From Alentia gelatinosa (taxonomy: Eukaryota > Annelida > Polychaeta > Phyllodocida > Polynoidae): 64,000 bases of DNA. Where the stretch lies: positions 806,001 through 870,000 of the forward strand of contig OX465592.1 of NCBI GenBank assembly GCA_950022655.1, given 5' to 3'. This document shows, one piece after another, positions 22,025 through 49,980 of the stretch (the stretch's first letter is position 1; each line of letters begins with the position of its first letter). The notes below the pieces were generated by a model. It saw nothing but the letters and a program-made list of their open reading frames with translations, was not told where the DNA came from and did no database searches. A program made the position numbers and the translations under genes.

Positions 22025-25000
22025 GGTGAGGCCGAGCACGCAGACCGGCGCCTGCGCAGTCTGAGACACGTCAAACAGGTTGTACAGCAAGGTCTGGTTC
22101 TTGTGGTGCGCGAACAGATCGAACTCCTCCAGTAAGAAGAGGATGGACTTGCTCTCTTTGTTTCCGCTCTTCAGAGCCTCCAGGAGGAACTGCAGCGTCT
22201 CGGCGAACGAGCCCTGGAGGAGAGATCCAACACATCATCACCGTTATCAGGAGAACTCCAACACATCACCACCGTTATCAGGAGGAGTACTCCAACACAT
22301 CATCACCGTTATCAGGAGGACTCCAACACATCATCACCGCTATCAGGAGGAGAACTCCAACACATCATCACCGTTATCAGGAGAACTCCAACACATCATC
22401 ACCGTTATCAGGAGAACTCCGACACATCATCACCGTTATCAGGAGAACTCCAACACATCATCACCGTTATCAGGAGGAGTACTCCAACATATCATCACCG
22501 TTATCAGGAGGAGAACTCCAACACATCATCACCGTTATCAGGAGGACTCCAACACATCATCACCGCTATCAGGAGGAGAACTCCAACACATCATCACCGT
22601 TATCAGGAGAACTCCAACACATCATCACCGTTATCAGGAGAACTCCGACACATCATCACCGTTATCAGGAGTACTCCAACACATCATCACCGTTATCAGG
22701 AGAAATCCAACACATCATCACCGTTATCAGGAGTACTCCAACACATCATCACCGTTATCAGGAGGAGAACTCCAACACACCATCACCGTTATCAGGAGAA
22801 CTCCAACACATCATCACCGTTATCAGGAGGAGAACTCCAACACATCATCACCGTTATCAGGAGGAGAACTCCAACACATCATCACCGTTATCAGAACTGT
22901 TTGTATGTGGTTTAACGTCCCAGGGGGCCCTGAGGGTATATAGGGACCATCAATGATTTAAACTTTTCACTTTCGTAGACATATTTCAGTCATTTCTTTT
23001 CAATGTTTTCAAATATTTTATATACAATCAAAAAGATTTGTCTCTTTCAAAAACATTAGATATCTTTTTGGGGATAGTTTTTCATGTTGTTACTGTTTTT
23101 GAAGACTTTCTTTCATTTTCTTCTACCCTTTGACAGTTCAGCAGGACATGCTGAACAGTTATGGGTACATTGCATGCTTGGCATAATGGGGAATTTGGCA
23201 TAATGGGGAATTTTCCCCTTTCAGGAGATATTTGTGTGTAAGTCTGGAGTGCCGTAATCAGAAAACCCAGGTGGTAGTTATACAGGACTACATCGAGAAT
23301 CGTCAAATAGACAATACTCCAAGAGTTTGGATGCTCCGCAATCGTCAGCGAGGCAAAGCTGAGTGACAATTATGGTGCATCCAGAGAAACAAACAAAAAA
23401 GTAGAAATTAAGTATACCAGTTGTGGTCCATACCTGGTACCATTAACAAGAACAATTAACCTTATTAGAAATGATTATGAAATTATCTCAAAAACAGGAT
23501 CAACCAAGTATCTCTTTTGGTTTGTAACCAAAGACTGGTATTTATGGGTTAAATGTGGCTAATCTTTGCCCCCCCCCCCCCCCCATATCACATAAGATAT
23601 ACTATTTGATAACTTTTCTAGCACTATGCGTTACCTGATGAGCCGATCCCGTGGAAACCTTAACCCCCCCCCCCCCCCCCAACTCAAACAATAGTTTGCT
23701 GTATTTTGCCCTTAATTTGGAAAATAGGAAACTGGAAATATCCTAAGAACTGACATCCCTGTAGCCTACAAAATGTATACTTATTTTAACGATGCGGCAT
23801 TATGAGGTCGCTGCGACACTTTTGTTAGAAAGATGAAGTGGAGAAGAACTTACAAAGACTCTGTCGCCGACCGAGTTTTCCAGCTGAAGCTGTCGAGTGA
23901 TTTCCTTCAGAGCGATTCTGTCATCCGTCTGCATCAAACCTGTAAACGAAATACAAAATAGAGAAATCTCGAAGGCAGAGGTTCATCTGATTGTCAATTT
24001 TGCCAAGTATTTATCACATACAGACACAGTATACCTGTTTTCATATTATTATATACCTCCATAATTTAGCTTGGCTTTTGGACAATTTGTTGGGTTTCTC
24101 GGCGATACATACCTCGTAATACCTCGTAGGCCTATACACCACGAACATACCCTGTACGCGACATGTGGTACGGCCACAAATATGACATGGGAAGTAGCGG
24201 GCGGTGTACGTAGAAAAGACGCCCAAATGTTTATGACACTAGGAATGACTAATAACTTGACAACAATGTCCATTATCTCAGAGAGGATACAGAGAAGGTC
24301 TTGGTACTAAACGGTAACAATGACATCAAAGTGACGGAAATTGTCAGTACCTAGTGACGAAGGAATCAACTAAACTACATAATATCTGGCGTGTTGATAG
24401 TTGGAGCTAATTTCTACTGAGAGGAATTCTTCACCGTGAAGATGGACTTCCATCAGGTTTTGTTTCACGTCCTTTTCTTCTCTCAGCTCCTCCAATATAC
24501 TCCGCACCAGCTGAGTGTCAAATTAAATAAACAAAAATTAGTAACTCATAGAGTGATAGGCGCAGTATACAGTGACAGGCATAGCGGACAGTTGGGGGTG
24601 AAAATGGAGGGTCACGTCATTTTCCTGAGAATTTAATATAATGATCTCTAATACACATATCTAAGGTAAATATCAGGGGTCACCATGCTAGTTTTTTACC
24701 TAGAGAGCAATAGTATGATAATTTTATCAAAGAATATATAGAAATTCCAGGATCAATCGGGACCAAATGTTGATATCTTACAGACTTTCCTTTGGATTAA
24801 AAAGGAGAATTCACAGTATCTAAAGATGATTCTGCTATGTCTTTACTCATGGATCTTATTTCACTATTTCAATTTGATGATAGAATTCATTTTGGAGGAA
24901 ACGAGACATTGACGATTGGTGGAGAACGACATTCGGTGCTTACCATACTCTTGCCGCTGCCACGCGGGCCGACGAGCAGGATGGAGTTACTCTCCCCGAC

Positions 25001-26887
25001 GTGAGCCGTGCGCTTAACCACGTCCAACAGCTGCCTGTAACAAACAGCCAAAGTACCATATTTAAATCATAACCCCGATCTGATCGGATTCCTATGGAAG
25101 CAGTACCATATCTTAAATCATAACCCCGATCTGATCGGATTCCTATGGAAGCAGTACCATATTTAAATAATAACCCCGATCTGATCGGATTCCTATGGAA
25201 GCAGTACCATATTTAAATAATAACCCCGATCTGATCGGATTCCTATGGAAGCAGTACCATATTTAAATAATAACCCCGATCTGATCGGATTCCTATGGAA
25301 GCAGTACCATATCTTAAATCACAACCCCGATCTCATCAGATTCCTATGGAAGCAGTACCATATTATAAATCATAACCCCGATCTGATCAGATTCCTATGG
25401 AAGCAGTACCATATTTAAATCATAACCCCGATCTGATCGGATTCCTATGGAAGCAGTACCATATTATAAATCATAACCCCGATCTGATCAGATTCCTATG
25501 GAAGCAGTACCATATTTAAATCATAACCCCGATCTGATCGGATTCCTATGGAAGCAGTACCATATCTTAAATCACAACCCCGATCTGATCGGATTCCTAT
25601 GGAAGCAGTACCATATTTAAATAATAACCCCGATCTGATCAGATTCCTATGGAAGCAGTACCATATTTAAATCATAAACCTGATCTGATCGGATTCCTAT
25701 GGAAGCAGTACCATATTTAAATCATAACCCCGATCTGATCGGATTCCTATGGAAGCAGTACCATATCTTAAATCACAACCCCGATCTGATCGGATTCCTA
25801 TGGAAGCAGTACCATATTTAAATAATAACCCCGATCTGATCGGATTCCTATGGAAGCAGTACCATATCTTAAATCATAACCCCGATCTGATCAGATTCCT
25901 ATGGAAGCAGTACCATATTTAAATCATAACCCCGATCTGATCGGATTCCTATGGAAGCAGTACCATATCTTAAATCATAACCCCGATCTGATCGGATTCC
26001 TATGGAAGTAGTACCATATCTTAAATCATAACCCCGATCTGATCGGATTCCTATGGAAGTAGTACCATATTTAAATTATAACCCCGATCTGATCGGATTC
26101 CTATGGAAGTAGTACCATATCTCAGGGTTGTCAGTGGGGGTAAGAAAAAACATTGAAATAATTTTTTTTCAATACAGAATTTATGCATTACATATGCATT
26201 ACAGTAGGAATCAAGGGAAAGCTCAAGTTTTTACATGGGTCAGTGGGGAGGTTCAGCAGGGGATTCTGGGCTGTGGATGAATTGGGCTAATTAGCAGTTG
26301 GTTTATCAATATTACACAAGGAATCATTTTGTTGTTCTGAAAATGAAAAGATTGAATTCAATGGAAACATTGAAAACTGGCATCCCTGATATCTTAAATC
26401 ATTAAGAAAATTGAAGCTTTGTCTAAATCGCACAGAACATAATGCTGTGTATCTGTTCTTATGGCAAAAAAGGTAACTCTCTATCTCTTAAGTGTTCACA
26501 ACTAATACGCACAAGTAATAGATGGAGAAGATAAGCAGAAGACTATCAAGTAGAAGATCCATTTGACATAGCAACATCATTCAACATTATGCGGATAATA
26601 AGTAAACATATTTGCCTGATCAAGAAGGCTATTCCCTCCACTTTCCAAATAGAGACCTCTAGTGGTCTTTATAATAAACAATATTTCCATCAGCCAATCT
26701 GATTCTACAAAAAGCAGAACAAACACAAATTTGGAGTATTTATTGTTCTGTATAATCGGGGAGAAACTACTTACGCGCGCTCACTGGCATAGCCATGTAT
26801 TCGTGGTGGTAAACTCTTGCCTGTGAGTCTATCACGAATCAATGTTTGTGCCGCAAGGGTGGGAGATGCATCCGACGAAAGCCCCAT
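22016..26887 (-). CDS. ORC4: Origin recognition complex subunit 4, N-terminal half
   Basis: Coding exons on the minus strand: 26887-26775, 25034-24944, 24510-24435, 23939-23854 and 22213-22016. All join in frame with GT-AG sites to give 188 residues starting MGLSSDASP. Walker A is GPRGSGKS (60-67). The segment [20 protein letters not shown] and the Walker B/sensor region [20 protein letters not shown] are close to human ORC4, from memory of that sequence. ORC4 is an AAA+ subunit of the six-subunit complex that marks origins and loads MCM2-7 in the nucleus. Two oddities: Walker B reads LLEEFD where animals usually have LDEFD, and the C-terminal ~245 residues of the ~436-residue family (rest of AAA+ lid and winged helix) were not found to the left. 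The last exon ends in a good donor (GTGAGT), so the gene may continue beyond a huge intron, a gap or a misassembly. A 5' UTR exon ending at about 28635 is likely. Confidence 0.92.
22214..22892 (-). repeat. Minisatellite at ORC4 intron 5 acceptor
   Basis: About 21 copies of a 30-36 bp unit, CATCATCACCGTTATCAGGA followed by (GGA)GAACTCCAACA. The first copy runs directly into the 3' splice site: on the ORC4 strand TTGGATCTCTCCTCCAG|GGC resembles the repeat's TTGGAGTTCTCCTCCTG. So the acceptor's pyrimidine tract is itself a repeat unit. Long open frames across it are artefacts. Confidence 0.93.
23082..23369 (-). pseudogene. Non-LTR retrotransposon C-terminal relic
   Basis: The 95-residue frame contains [17 protein letters not shown], a C-x2-C-x7-H-x4-C zinc knuckle. 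Upstream are [20 protein letters not shown] and [12 protein letters not shown] residues, as in the tail after the RNase H domain of many animal non-LTR elements (families with 'HILLEC'-type ends). No reverse transcriptase or endonuclease part is nearby, so it is a 5'-truncated remnant in ORC4 intron 5. A second fragment is at about 34075-34165. Confidence 0.55.
24590..24770 (+). repeat. Dispersed repeat family C
   Basis: It contains GTCATTTTCCTGAGAATTTA, GGGGTCACCATGCTAG and TATAGAAATTCCAGGATC. Related sequence occurs near 14640-14760 and 16760-16900, and inverted near 36890-37020. It lies in ORC4 intron 3. Confidence 0.5.
25053..26120 (-). repeat. Minisatellite near ORC4 intron 2 acceptor
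   Basis: About 21 copies of a 50-51 bp unit, GTACCATATTTAAATCATAA, CCCCGATCTGATCGGATTCC, TATGGAAGCA. Three subtypes (ATTTAAAT, ATCTTAAAT, ATTATAAAT) alternate, suggesting block duplication. It begins 18 bases inside the intron from the acceptor of the Walker A exon. Confidence 0.95.
26200..26390 (+). repeat. Dispersed repeat family B, copy 2
   Basis: Matches 21165-21355 across AAGGGAAAGCTCAAGTTTTT, ACATGGGTCAGTGGGGAGGT and CAATGGAAACATTGA. It directly follows the intron 2 minisatellite. Confidence 0.7.
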
Positions 26888-26931
26888 ACTATGTGCCCTG
26901 AAAACCAAGGTGAATAAATGTTGATGATTAA

Positions 26932-27596
26932 TGGATCATACACGTGTAAATAGATCATACACGTGTAAATAGGTCATACACATGTAAATAGGTCATACAC
27001 ATGTAAATAGGTCATACACATGTCAACAGATCATACAAATGTCAACAGATCATACACATGTAAATAGGCCATACACATGCAAATAGGTCATACAGTTGTA
27101 AATAGGTCATACACATGTAAATAGGTCATACACATGTAAATAGATCATACACATGTAAATAGATCATACACGTGTAAATGGGTCATACACATGTAAATAG
27201 GTCATACACATGTAAATAGATCATACACATGTCAACAGATCATACACATGTAAATAGATCATACACATGTCAACAGATCATACACATGTAAATAGGCCAT
27301 ACACATGTCAACAGATAATACAAATGTAAATAGATCATACACATGTCAACAGATCATACACATGTAAATAGGTCATACACATGTAAATAGGCCATACACA
27401 TGTCAACAGATCATACACATGTAAATAGATCATACACATGTAAATAGGTCATACACATGTAAATAGATCATACACGTGTAAATAGGTCATACCCATGTAA
27501 ATAGGTCATACCCATGTAAATAGGTCATACAGATATAAATAGATCATACCCATGTAAATAGATCATACCCATGTAAATAGATCATACACATACATT
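26932..27596 (-). repeat. Minisatellite upstream of ORC4 start exon
   Basis: About 33 copies of a ~20 bp unit, AAATAGGTCATACACATGT, with variants CAACAGATC and AAATAGATC. It starts about 35 bases inside the intron from the acceptor of the ATG-containing ORC4 exon. Confidence 0.95.
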
Positions 27597-27819
27597 CTTT
27601 AATGACCATATATGAAGAAATACCTTTTTTTCAACTTCAGCATGCTGCCGCTCTCTTATAATCAGTAGCAATGAGAAACAATCTCACAATCATCGCTATA
27701 GAGGGGTGTCTACTTACTACAAGTTTTATCCCAATGCGCTACGATTAATGTTCAGCAGCCCTAAAAGAACATCCATGAGGTCATTGCTGCGATGACCTCC
27801 CCTCACCTACATCATACAG

Positions 27820-28081
27820 CGTCGCGATATATCATACCTCCTTTGTTGTGATATGTCCTACACAACGATATGTGTACTTTTTCATGATGTCATGCCACGC
27901 TTCAAGATCTATTGGGAATATATCGCAGCATATTGTGACAAGAATGCAGTACAGGTGCTTAGCCAGACCGATGCATCGCGGAAAATATGCACACGATTTA
28001 ATATTCAAAACCTAGCAAGATTTAGCAAGACAACCGAATTGTGACTAATTTAGCTATATCTTGTATGTTGGTGGAACCAGC
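27820..28081 (-). mobile_element. MITE-like element, family 2, truncated
   Basis: This shares CCTCCTTTGTTGTGATATG, GACCGATGCATCGCGG, CAAAACCTAGCAAGATTTAG and the end TTGGTGGAACCAGC with the element at 11276-11615, in the opposite orientation. The left terminus is not clear. Confidence 0.65.
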
Positions 28082-28634
28082 GGTAAGTTCCCATACAGGG
28101 CCGGGTATACTGGCTCAGTGGGGTCAAGATGGTCATAGGAAATCCTCCAAATGTGAAGACAAAACCAAAAGGTTTTCAAGGATAAAATCTTGAATGACTT
28201 TTTAACTAAGACACTGCATCGTTTTAACATCACAATTTTGCAAAAAGAGCACTTTCAATGCTGAAAAACTGCCCTGAGGCAGAATTGGCTGTTTTCCTGA
28301 AATAAAAAATAAATCTACCTAACTTAGTATCTATTTGGAGGCAGGAAGGTATTCGAGATAGTTTTCGGTACCTGTTAATTCACAGGATAACAATTGTCTA
28401 ATTCTTTGCTACTCTTCCCGTTCCTTACACCACGGACTTGGATGCTTACAGTAACAGTCTTTAAAATGTCAGGGAATGTTGTTACAGGGAAGGGACTATG
28501 GTAAGTTTGCATTGAAAGTACACCCATTATCGCTCACTAAGTTGAAGAAAGTTAACAACAGGACGGAATTGGCTGACAACATCTTGACTCATTTGGACAC
28601 CACAGCATATGACAAATAAAACATGTTTACTAAC

Positions 28635-28885
28635 CTATCCTGACTTCTCGTGGTGTAATTATCGTCAAATTACTTGTGAACTGGAAGTGAATTCCCCCAA
28701 TCGTACGTATTTCCCGGGAGTCAAATAAACACATAACTATTTCGTAAGACGCGTCCTGATTGGCTATTGAATTCCCTCGACCAATCAACGTTTGTTTTAC
28801 AAACGCTAGTGCTCTAGAACTGGTACCTGGCTGGCACCATTGTCGTTGTAGACTATTCCGGTACCAGCGCTCTAAGCGGCTCAAG
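28635..28885. promoter_or_regulatory. Probable bidirectional ORC4/RNF113 promoter
   Basis: ORC4 (minus) and RNF113 (plus) diverge here. Two CCAAT boxes face opposite ways: ATTGG at 28759-28763 and CCAAT at 28781-28785, as in NF-Y-driven divergent promoters. A minus-strand donor, GGATAG|GTTAGTA at 28635, would end an ORC4 5' UTR exon. Joined to the acceptor at 26897, it has an in-frame TAA upstream of the ORC4 ATG, which supports that start. AAGATGGCGGA at the RNF113 start matches the YY1 consensus typical of TATA-less housekeeping promoters. Confidence 0.5.
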
Positions 28886-44636
<15,751 letters not shown>

Positions 44637-44672
44637 CCGGACAGATCTGAGGTCCAGTGTTGTACATAGGAA

Positions 44673-44678
44673 AATAAA
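44673..44678 (+). terminator. RNF113 poly(A) signal
   Basis: AATAAA 36 bases downstream of the stop codon. A second AATAAA-like run is at about 44755. Confidence 0.6.
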
Positions 44679-44820
44679 CGTATACATGTGACTAAATCCG
44701 TAAAGGTGTGAATAACTGGTGTGTGTGGTTGATGAAATACTGCCATGAAATGATAATAAAAATGTTGAAAGAAAATCGATGTTTTAGTCATTTCAAACCA
44801 TATTGTGAATAATTGCATTC

Positions 44821-45150
44821 TTTAAAGGCATATCCTACAATACACAGTGGCGCCACCTGGTGATTATTTAATACTGAGAATTATCAATTCAAACTGGTTC
44901 CTTTGATTTACAGTAATACCAGTTGAGTGAAGAATAACATATTATTGATTTGAACCTTACCCAATAGGTAAAATAGGTTAATTTATACTCAGTTGAATTA
45001 TAGAGGAAATATACTGAAAAATATAGTTTTCTGAAATTCTTTCAAAAACAAGGACGGTGACCTATGATTTCTCGCCTGGCCTGCGATCCTCTTAACAAGC
45101 GCCTACTTCGTGAGTGGCATGTCCGGGACCTATTTTTCAATATTTCCCCA
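44821..45150. other. Intergenic with repeat ends
   Basis: AAAGGCATATCCTACAATAC followed by GTGGCGCCACCTGGTG at 44824-44862 matches, inverted, 61074-61120. GGTGACCTATGATTTCT near 45056 matches family C. No gene. Confidence 0.5.
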
Positions 45151-45490
45151 TGATTATTGCTTCCGGGACTCTAAATTTTGGGTGAAATATATTATTTAGA
45201 CATACTAGCTCACATACACGCCATTTTATATCCGCGATTCCGGAAATTGCTGACCGTCTTTTTAATATCGGGGTAATATCAAGCGAGTCAGGTGGCAATA
45301 TCTGGAATCGCTATACAAAATGGCATGTATGTGAGATATTATTTCATAGTATTATAATTTAGCGCCTCGGAAGCAATAATCATGTGAAATATGAAATAAT
45401 ATCTCGCATATACGCCATTACGTGTTGGCGATTATATACGGAACTCGCTGCGTTTCTCGCTTGGTGTGTCTCCGGCTTTATGTCAAGCCA
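45151..45490. mobile_element. Foldback element with CACATACACGCCATTT motifs
   Basis: ATTATTGCTTCCGGG at 45153 and GGAAGCAATAATCAT at 45369-45382 are inverted ends. Inside, CTCACATACACGCCATTTTA and its inverted partner AAAATGGCATGTATGTGAG sit symmetrically. A partial second unit extends to about 45490 (GCGTTTCTCGCTTGGTGTGT). Relatives are near 2.1-2.3 and 47.95-48.04 kb. Confidence 0.65.
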
Positions 45491-46600
45491 GTTAAGGCAG
45501 TGATGTCTGGAATCACCAATACAAAATAGCACACATTTCTTTCATAGACAAGTGGAGACTCCTGGTGTCAAAATCCGGCATCAGATCTGGTTGATTCTGG
45601 CAGGTGACGGGACCCAGACAAAACGCAACTGGAAAACCAGGAAAAACTGAATCTGGTACCTGAGTACGCATTGACAAAATCGAGAACGAACCAGCGGAAA
45701 AAGTTTGGGGTGTATCTAGGTCAAATCTCTCACCACTTGAAGATCATATTTTTGCCAATATCTTTGGAACGGATGGGAATTTTTGGATGATTTTTTCACT
45801 GATGGATAGAACATCTTGACCCGCATTAATCCATCCAAATATTTATGCAGTTATCTGGATTAGAAGTAAAGAAATCGAATATTTCTCATTTTGAGAAATG
45901 ATGAAACTAGGTCAAATCTTTAGAGCTGTGTCAGACAATGAAAACACATCATAGATAAATCATTTAGGGCTTAAATGATAGCTGGATAAGTTGTCTTCTG
46001 GGCTTAGCATTTAATTTTGCCCAGAATTGCAAATGTTTGGTGTAATTAATTTTTTAACACAACCCACTTGAAATTTGCTATCAATTTTTCTTTAAATCGA
46101 CAAAAAACATATTTAGGTTTAACATATGACAATGATATCAGAGCTGGCATTGCAGGAGATATAGATGTTTCATTCTGATCGATTGTTACTGTCCTACACT
46201 TGATTGGATGCTTGTAATTAATTTTTGAATAAGAGATAATTCTCTCTTTTTGTTAAATGTCGGTGCATTGACATTGATTTCTCAATGAATACACACTTTA
46301 CCAACACGGGCAATTGTCAAACTCTAATAGAAGAACTTTCCCGAGGTTACTTAAGATGTTACGTCTCAAAGAATGTGTAGATATTTATATTATACTTAAA
46401 AATTTGAAAACATCCTCTAAAGGTGATTATTTCTGCCTGCACTGCCATCTAGTGGCTCTTGTCAAAATCAAAATCCCACTCTCCCATGCAGATGTTTAGT
46501 TTCGATCTCCGTTCACTCAATTGTAATAGACTCTGTATGGAGAGTGCACCTGTTTGACTGGCCGAATAGATCCATAGCTCTTTCTCTATATCTACTAGCG
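45491..46600. other. Intergenic, nothing recognised
   Basis: AT-rich sequence with no gene. TGCCATCTAGTGGC at about 46443 is a CTCF-like sequence. Confidence 0.45.
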
Positions 46601-46606
46601 ACTTCG

Positions 46607-46826
46607 TTGAGTCCGAGTTAGGGGGAAAATATTAAAAACAAATGAAAAGATAAAAAGCCTTTAGCGGGATTCGAACGCCCGACGCTCGCGCTTCGTCGAG
46701 TCCGAGTCCGAGAGGAGAAAGTATAGGAAAATGAAAAGTCGGACTCCCGATAGCTGGGTTCGAACTCCCGGCACAGGGATTCCTAGCCTAGTGTTCTGCT
46801 GACTGCTCCACAGAGCCTATGCGCCT
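46607..46826 (-). mobile_element. tRNA-like repeat, two partial head-to-tail copies
   Basis: Read on the minus strand, GAGTTCGAACCC (B box) follows about 50 bases after TAGGCTCTGTGGAGCAG, as in a tRNA with a long arm. A second, shorter B-box copy, CGTTCGAATCCCGCTAAA, lies at about 46660-46680. TCGTTGAGTCCGAG and TCGTCGAGTCCGAG repeat between them. It lacks a clean cloverleaf, so it is probably SINE-derived rather than a tRNA gene. Confidence 0.55.
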
Positions 46827-48551
46827 TTTTCCGGTGTCCCGTGTCGCACCTTATCTGGTTGGTTACCCAATGCCTGTAGCCAAACAAGCCCCTGGCAACG
46901 TATTCCTTAGCATTGGATCACTCAGTATATGAGCGTAATACGTTGATAATACCCATGTATATCATTGGCAGAGAAATAACAGTGATTTCATCGTATTCTA
47001 TGATATTCCAGCTCCAATTCGATGTATCATACATGTATATCACCTCAATGATACTTTAGATATAGCTTAGATAATACAGGGACACTGAAACTGGGTACAC
47101 AGTAATACATTGGAAGGCCTAGCTAGAATATGTTTATCTTTTTCCTTGTTCAAACCAAGATAAATATCAACTATAAAGTTTAGACAGCTCAGACTCATTT
47201 ATACAATACCCTAGTTCGTTCCAGGAATTTAATCTGTCAAAAAACTACACTCCTGCAATCACACCCACCGTTCACACTTTAGATGTGATTGTTGTGCGTC
47301 TCTATATGAATACCGCTGGACTCGCGGTGTTTGTCCGAGCGGCCGCGTTACTAGACAGTGGGCCGTTAGGCGGCGCTGAACGGCAACACCTGTATTGTTC
47401 TAATGCCTATTAGTAATGGGGTCAAATACTTAGGCTGGTGTTGGGTGGAGGAAATCAGCGGAGTTTTGAAAGGGCTTTTAGCGAAAGTTGAGATCTCATT
47501 GGTTTCTCACGAGAAATGTAGATAAGGAAACTACACTACTAAACATCGATTTCGGCATGGCTCGAAATAAATCATAAGAAAAAAAGATACTTCTGTCAAT
47601 AGATCTACAAAAAAGAAGAACAGATTATAATATTTTCCTCCACGAGATTCTCACTCTCGTGGCCCTCACTCTCCAAGCCTAAGTCTGGTTCACTCTGTCC
47701 TTATGTGCGGGGAGAAGTCCAAGCAGATACTACCAGAATCGTAGTTTTTTAGATATAGTAGATAATAATGATCTATGATAGATCATAGAAGTGGGGTGAC
47801 TAATTCTACGTATAGATAAACTGCACACCTCCCGCGCCACGGTGCTTTGCTCTGGTGTCCGGTGTACGTTTGAGGCTGGGCCTGTTACTATCAGAATCAT
47901 AGTCTTTTAGATATAGTAGGTAATAAATATCTCCCGCCCATAATCTGGCATCTCGCAATCAATAATCAGGTGAAATATAAAATAATAGCTCATATATAGT
48001 GCATGTTGTGTTGGCGCCTCTCGCTTGGTGTGTCTCCGACTTGACTGGCGTGCTAGTCTCCAGTTTGAGATTTGAAAAGGCCGTGGAATATTGTGAGGTG
48101 AATTCGACGTGGAGTCCGGGCGGAGTTCTACACTGTAATATTGCTGATTACGGCGAACTGCAAAACCTCGAGCCGCATTTGAAATTTGTGATTAATACCA
48201 AATGCGACCCGATATAAAACGTTATTTGATATCAGAATAATTTAAATTTTGACTCGGGAAATAGATCGATTTAATTTCCAAGTAGGTTTGGCTGATAAGA
48301 AAAGCAGAATTGCCTCGTTCAATATTTTTGTCTCTATTATAATATTATTAGACGGTCATAACCGTAGAATTATCCCGAATATGTGAAGCCTGTCACAACT
48401 ACGATCCGTCGGCCTCAGGGCATTTTCAATTGTGATTCTTTTTGCTTGGCGTTGAAATAAATCGTGAGTGGTAGAAAGCCCATTCCTTTTTCACTGGACA
48501 CATATTCTTTCTGAAGCGATATGATTTTGTCTATTGTGATTGCCTTTATCA
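46827..48551. other. Intergenic, repeat fragments
   Basis: No gene was recognised. AGTCTTTTAGATATAGTAG near 47906 resembles AGTTTTTTAGATATAGTAG near 47742. A fragment of the 45.15-45.49 kb foldback family lies at about 47950-48040. Confidence 0.45.
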
Positions 48552-49516
48552 GCGTTTACACTCGACGATTATAGGCAGCGATTCTTGAATTTAACGCCAA
48601 CTGACATATACTGGGCGTTTACACGAGACGATTATAGGCGGCGGTTCTTGAATTTAGTGACAACTGACAATGTACTGGGCGTTTACACGAGACGATTATA
48701 GGCGGCGGTTCTTGAATATAGCGCCAACTGACAATGTACTGGGCGTTTACACTCAACGATTATAGGCGGAGATTCTTGAATTTAGCGCCAACTGACAATG
48801 TATTGGGCATTTACACGAGACGATTATAGGCGGCGATTCTTGAATTTAGTGCCAACTGACAACGTATTGGGCATTTACACTCGGCGATTATAGGAGGCGA
48901 TTCTTGAATTTAGTGACAACTGACAATGTACTGGGCGTTTACACGAGGCGATTATAGGAGGCGATTCTTGAATTTAGTGACAACTGACAATGTACTGGGC
49001 GTTTACACTCAACGATTATAGGAGGCGATTCTTGAATTTAGTGACAACTGACAATGTATTGGGCGTTTACACGAGACGATTACAGGCGGCGATTCTTGAA
49101 AATATCACCACCTGACGAATTTCAGCCGTCAATGGCTAGAAATCGTCTAATGTAAACGCAGAGCGCGTGGCGACTGAAGATCATCTGATCGCGTCAGATT
49201 ACTCAATTCGGCACCACCTGACGACTATTGAACACGCTCTGACACCTGTGACTATTTCTAATCTGCACTTCAATTCCTACCGTTTTACTCACTTGGCGTC
49301 TCTGCCTGTGGTATATACAGAGACATCTTGTGGCGACTATTTGAACTCAAGCCATCGCCAAAGTGCATTTCTATTGAAAATCGTCCTGTGTAAACGCTTT
49401 AGGAAATTCTGGTGTCGATGGCTTTTGTTTGGGGATTACCTAATCGAGCACCATCTGACGACTATTGGCCAGACGATCTACAGCCGCCACACATTTAGTC
49501 GTCTAGTGTAAACGCC
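48552..49516. mobile_element. Inverted-repeat element with 9-fold internal array
   Basis: The left end GCGTTTACACTCGACGATTA and right end GTCGTCTAGTGTAAACGCC are inverted. The left terminal segment has been repeated about nine times as a ~62 bp unit (GGCGATTCTTGAATTTAG, CAACTGACAATGTACTGGGC, GTTTACACGAGACGATTATA). A second element of this family is at 58872-59215. The open frame at 49167-49511 lies within it and is not a gene. Confidence 0.8.
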
Positions 49517-49886
49517 GGGTTAGGCGATTATTGAATCAATCATAAATGAGAGTATACTCCCACCAACACGACCACTTACGGCTCCGACCATAAACGGTCG
49601 CTCTAACGGGATGCTGTTAACCTTATATAAAAGGAACACATCATCTCACCTCGGGTATCTTTCTCTCCATAGACTTCACATAGGGAACAAATACTCAACG
49701 CCCGTTGAATATTTAGAGAAAAAAAAACTTAATGGAGGATCATGTCAAAAATGTTAGTCAATGTTAGGGGTGAGAAAAATTCAAAAACCGTAAATTCTGA
49801 CCGTAAACTTTATAGGCTTTCTCTATATCTAACTTTCCTCTATATTCCAATGATAAGTGGCCGTAGTCGCGGATAGTCGCCTGACC

Positions 49887-49980
49887 GTTTCCACCTGCCG
49901 ATTATGACCACCGATTATGGCATTTAGCACCGCCGACCGATTATGTCACACTTTTGGTTCGATAATCGTCAGGTGGAAAC
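49887..49980. mobile_element. Short hairpin element (~94 bp)
   Basis: GTTTCCACCTGCCGATTAT on the left pairs with ATAATCGTCAGGTGGAAAC on the right; the interior also has inverted CGATTATG motifs. Confidence 0.7.

Noticed and set aside
22080..22943. 287-codon His/Ser/Thr-rich plus-strand frame
   Set aside because: It is antisense to ORC4 exon 6 and then runs through the intron 5 minisatellite.
26932..27596. CRISPR-like regular short repeat array
   Set aside because: Units are contiguous with no unique spacers, and the DNA is animal intron; it is a minisatellite.
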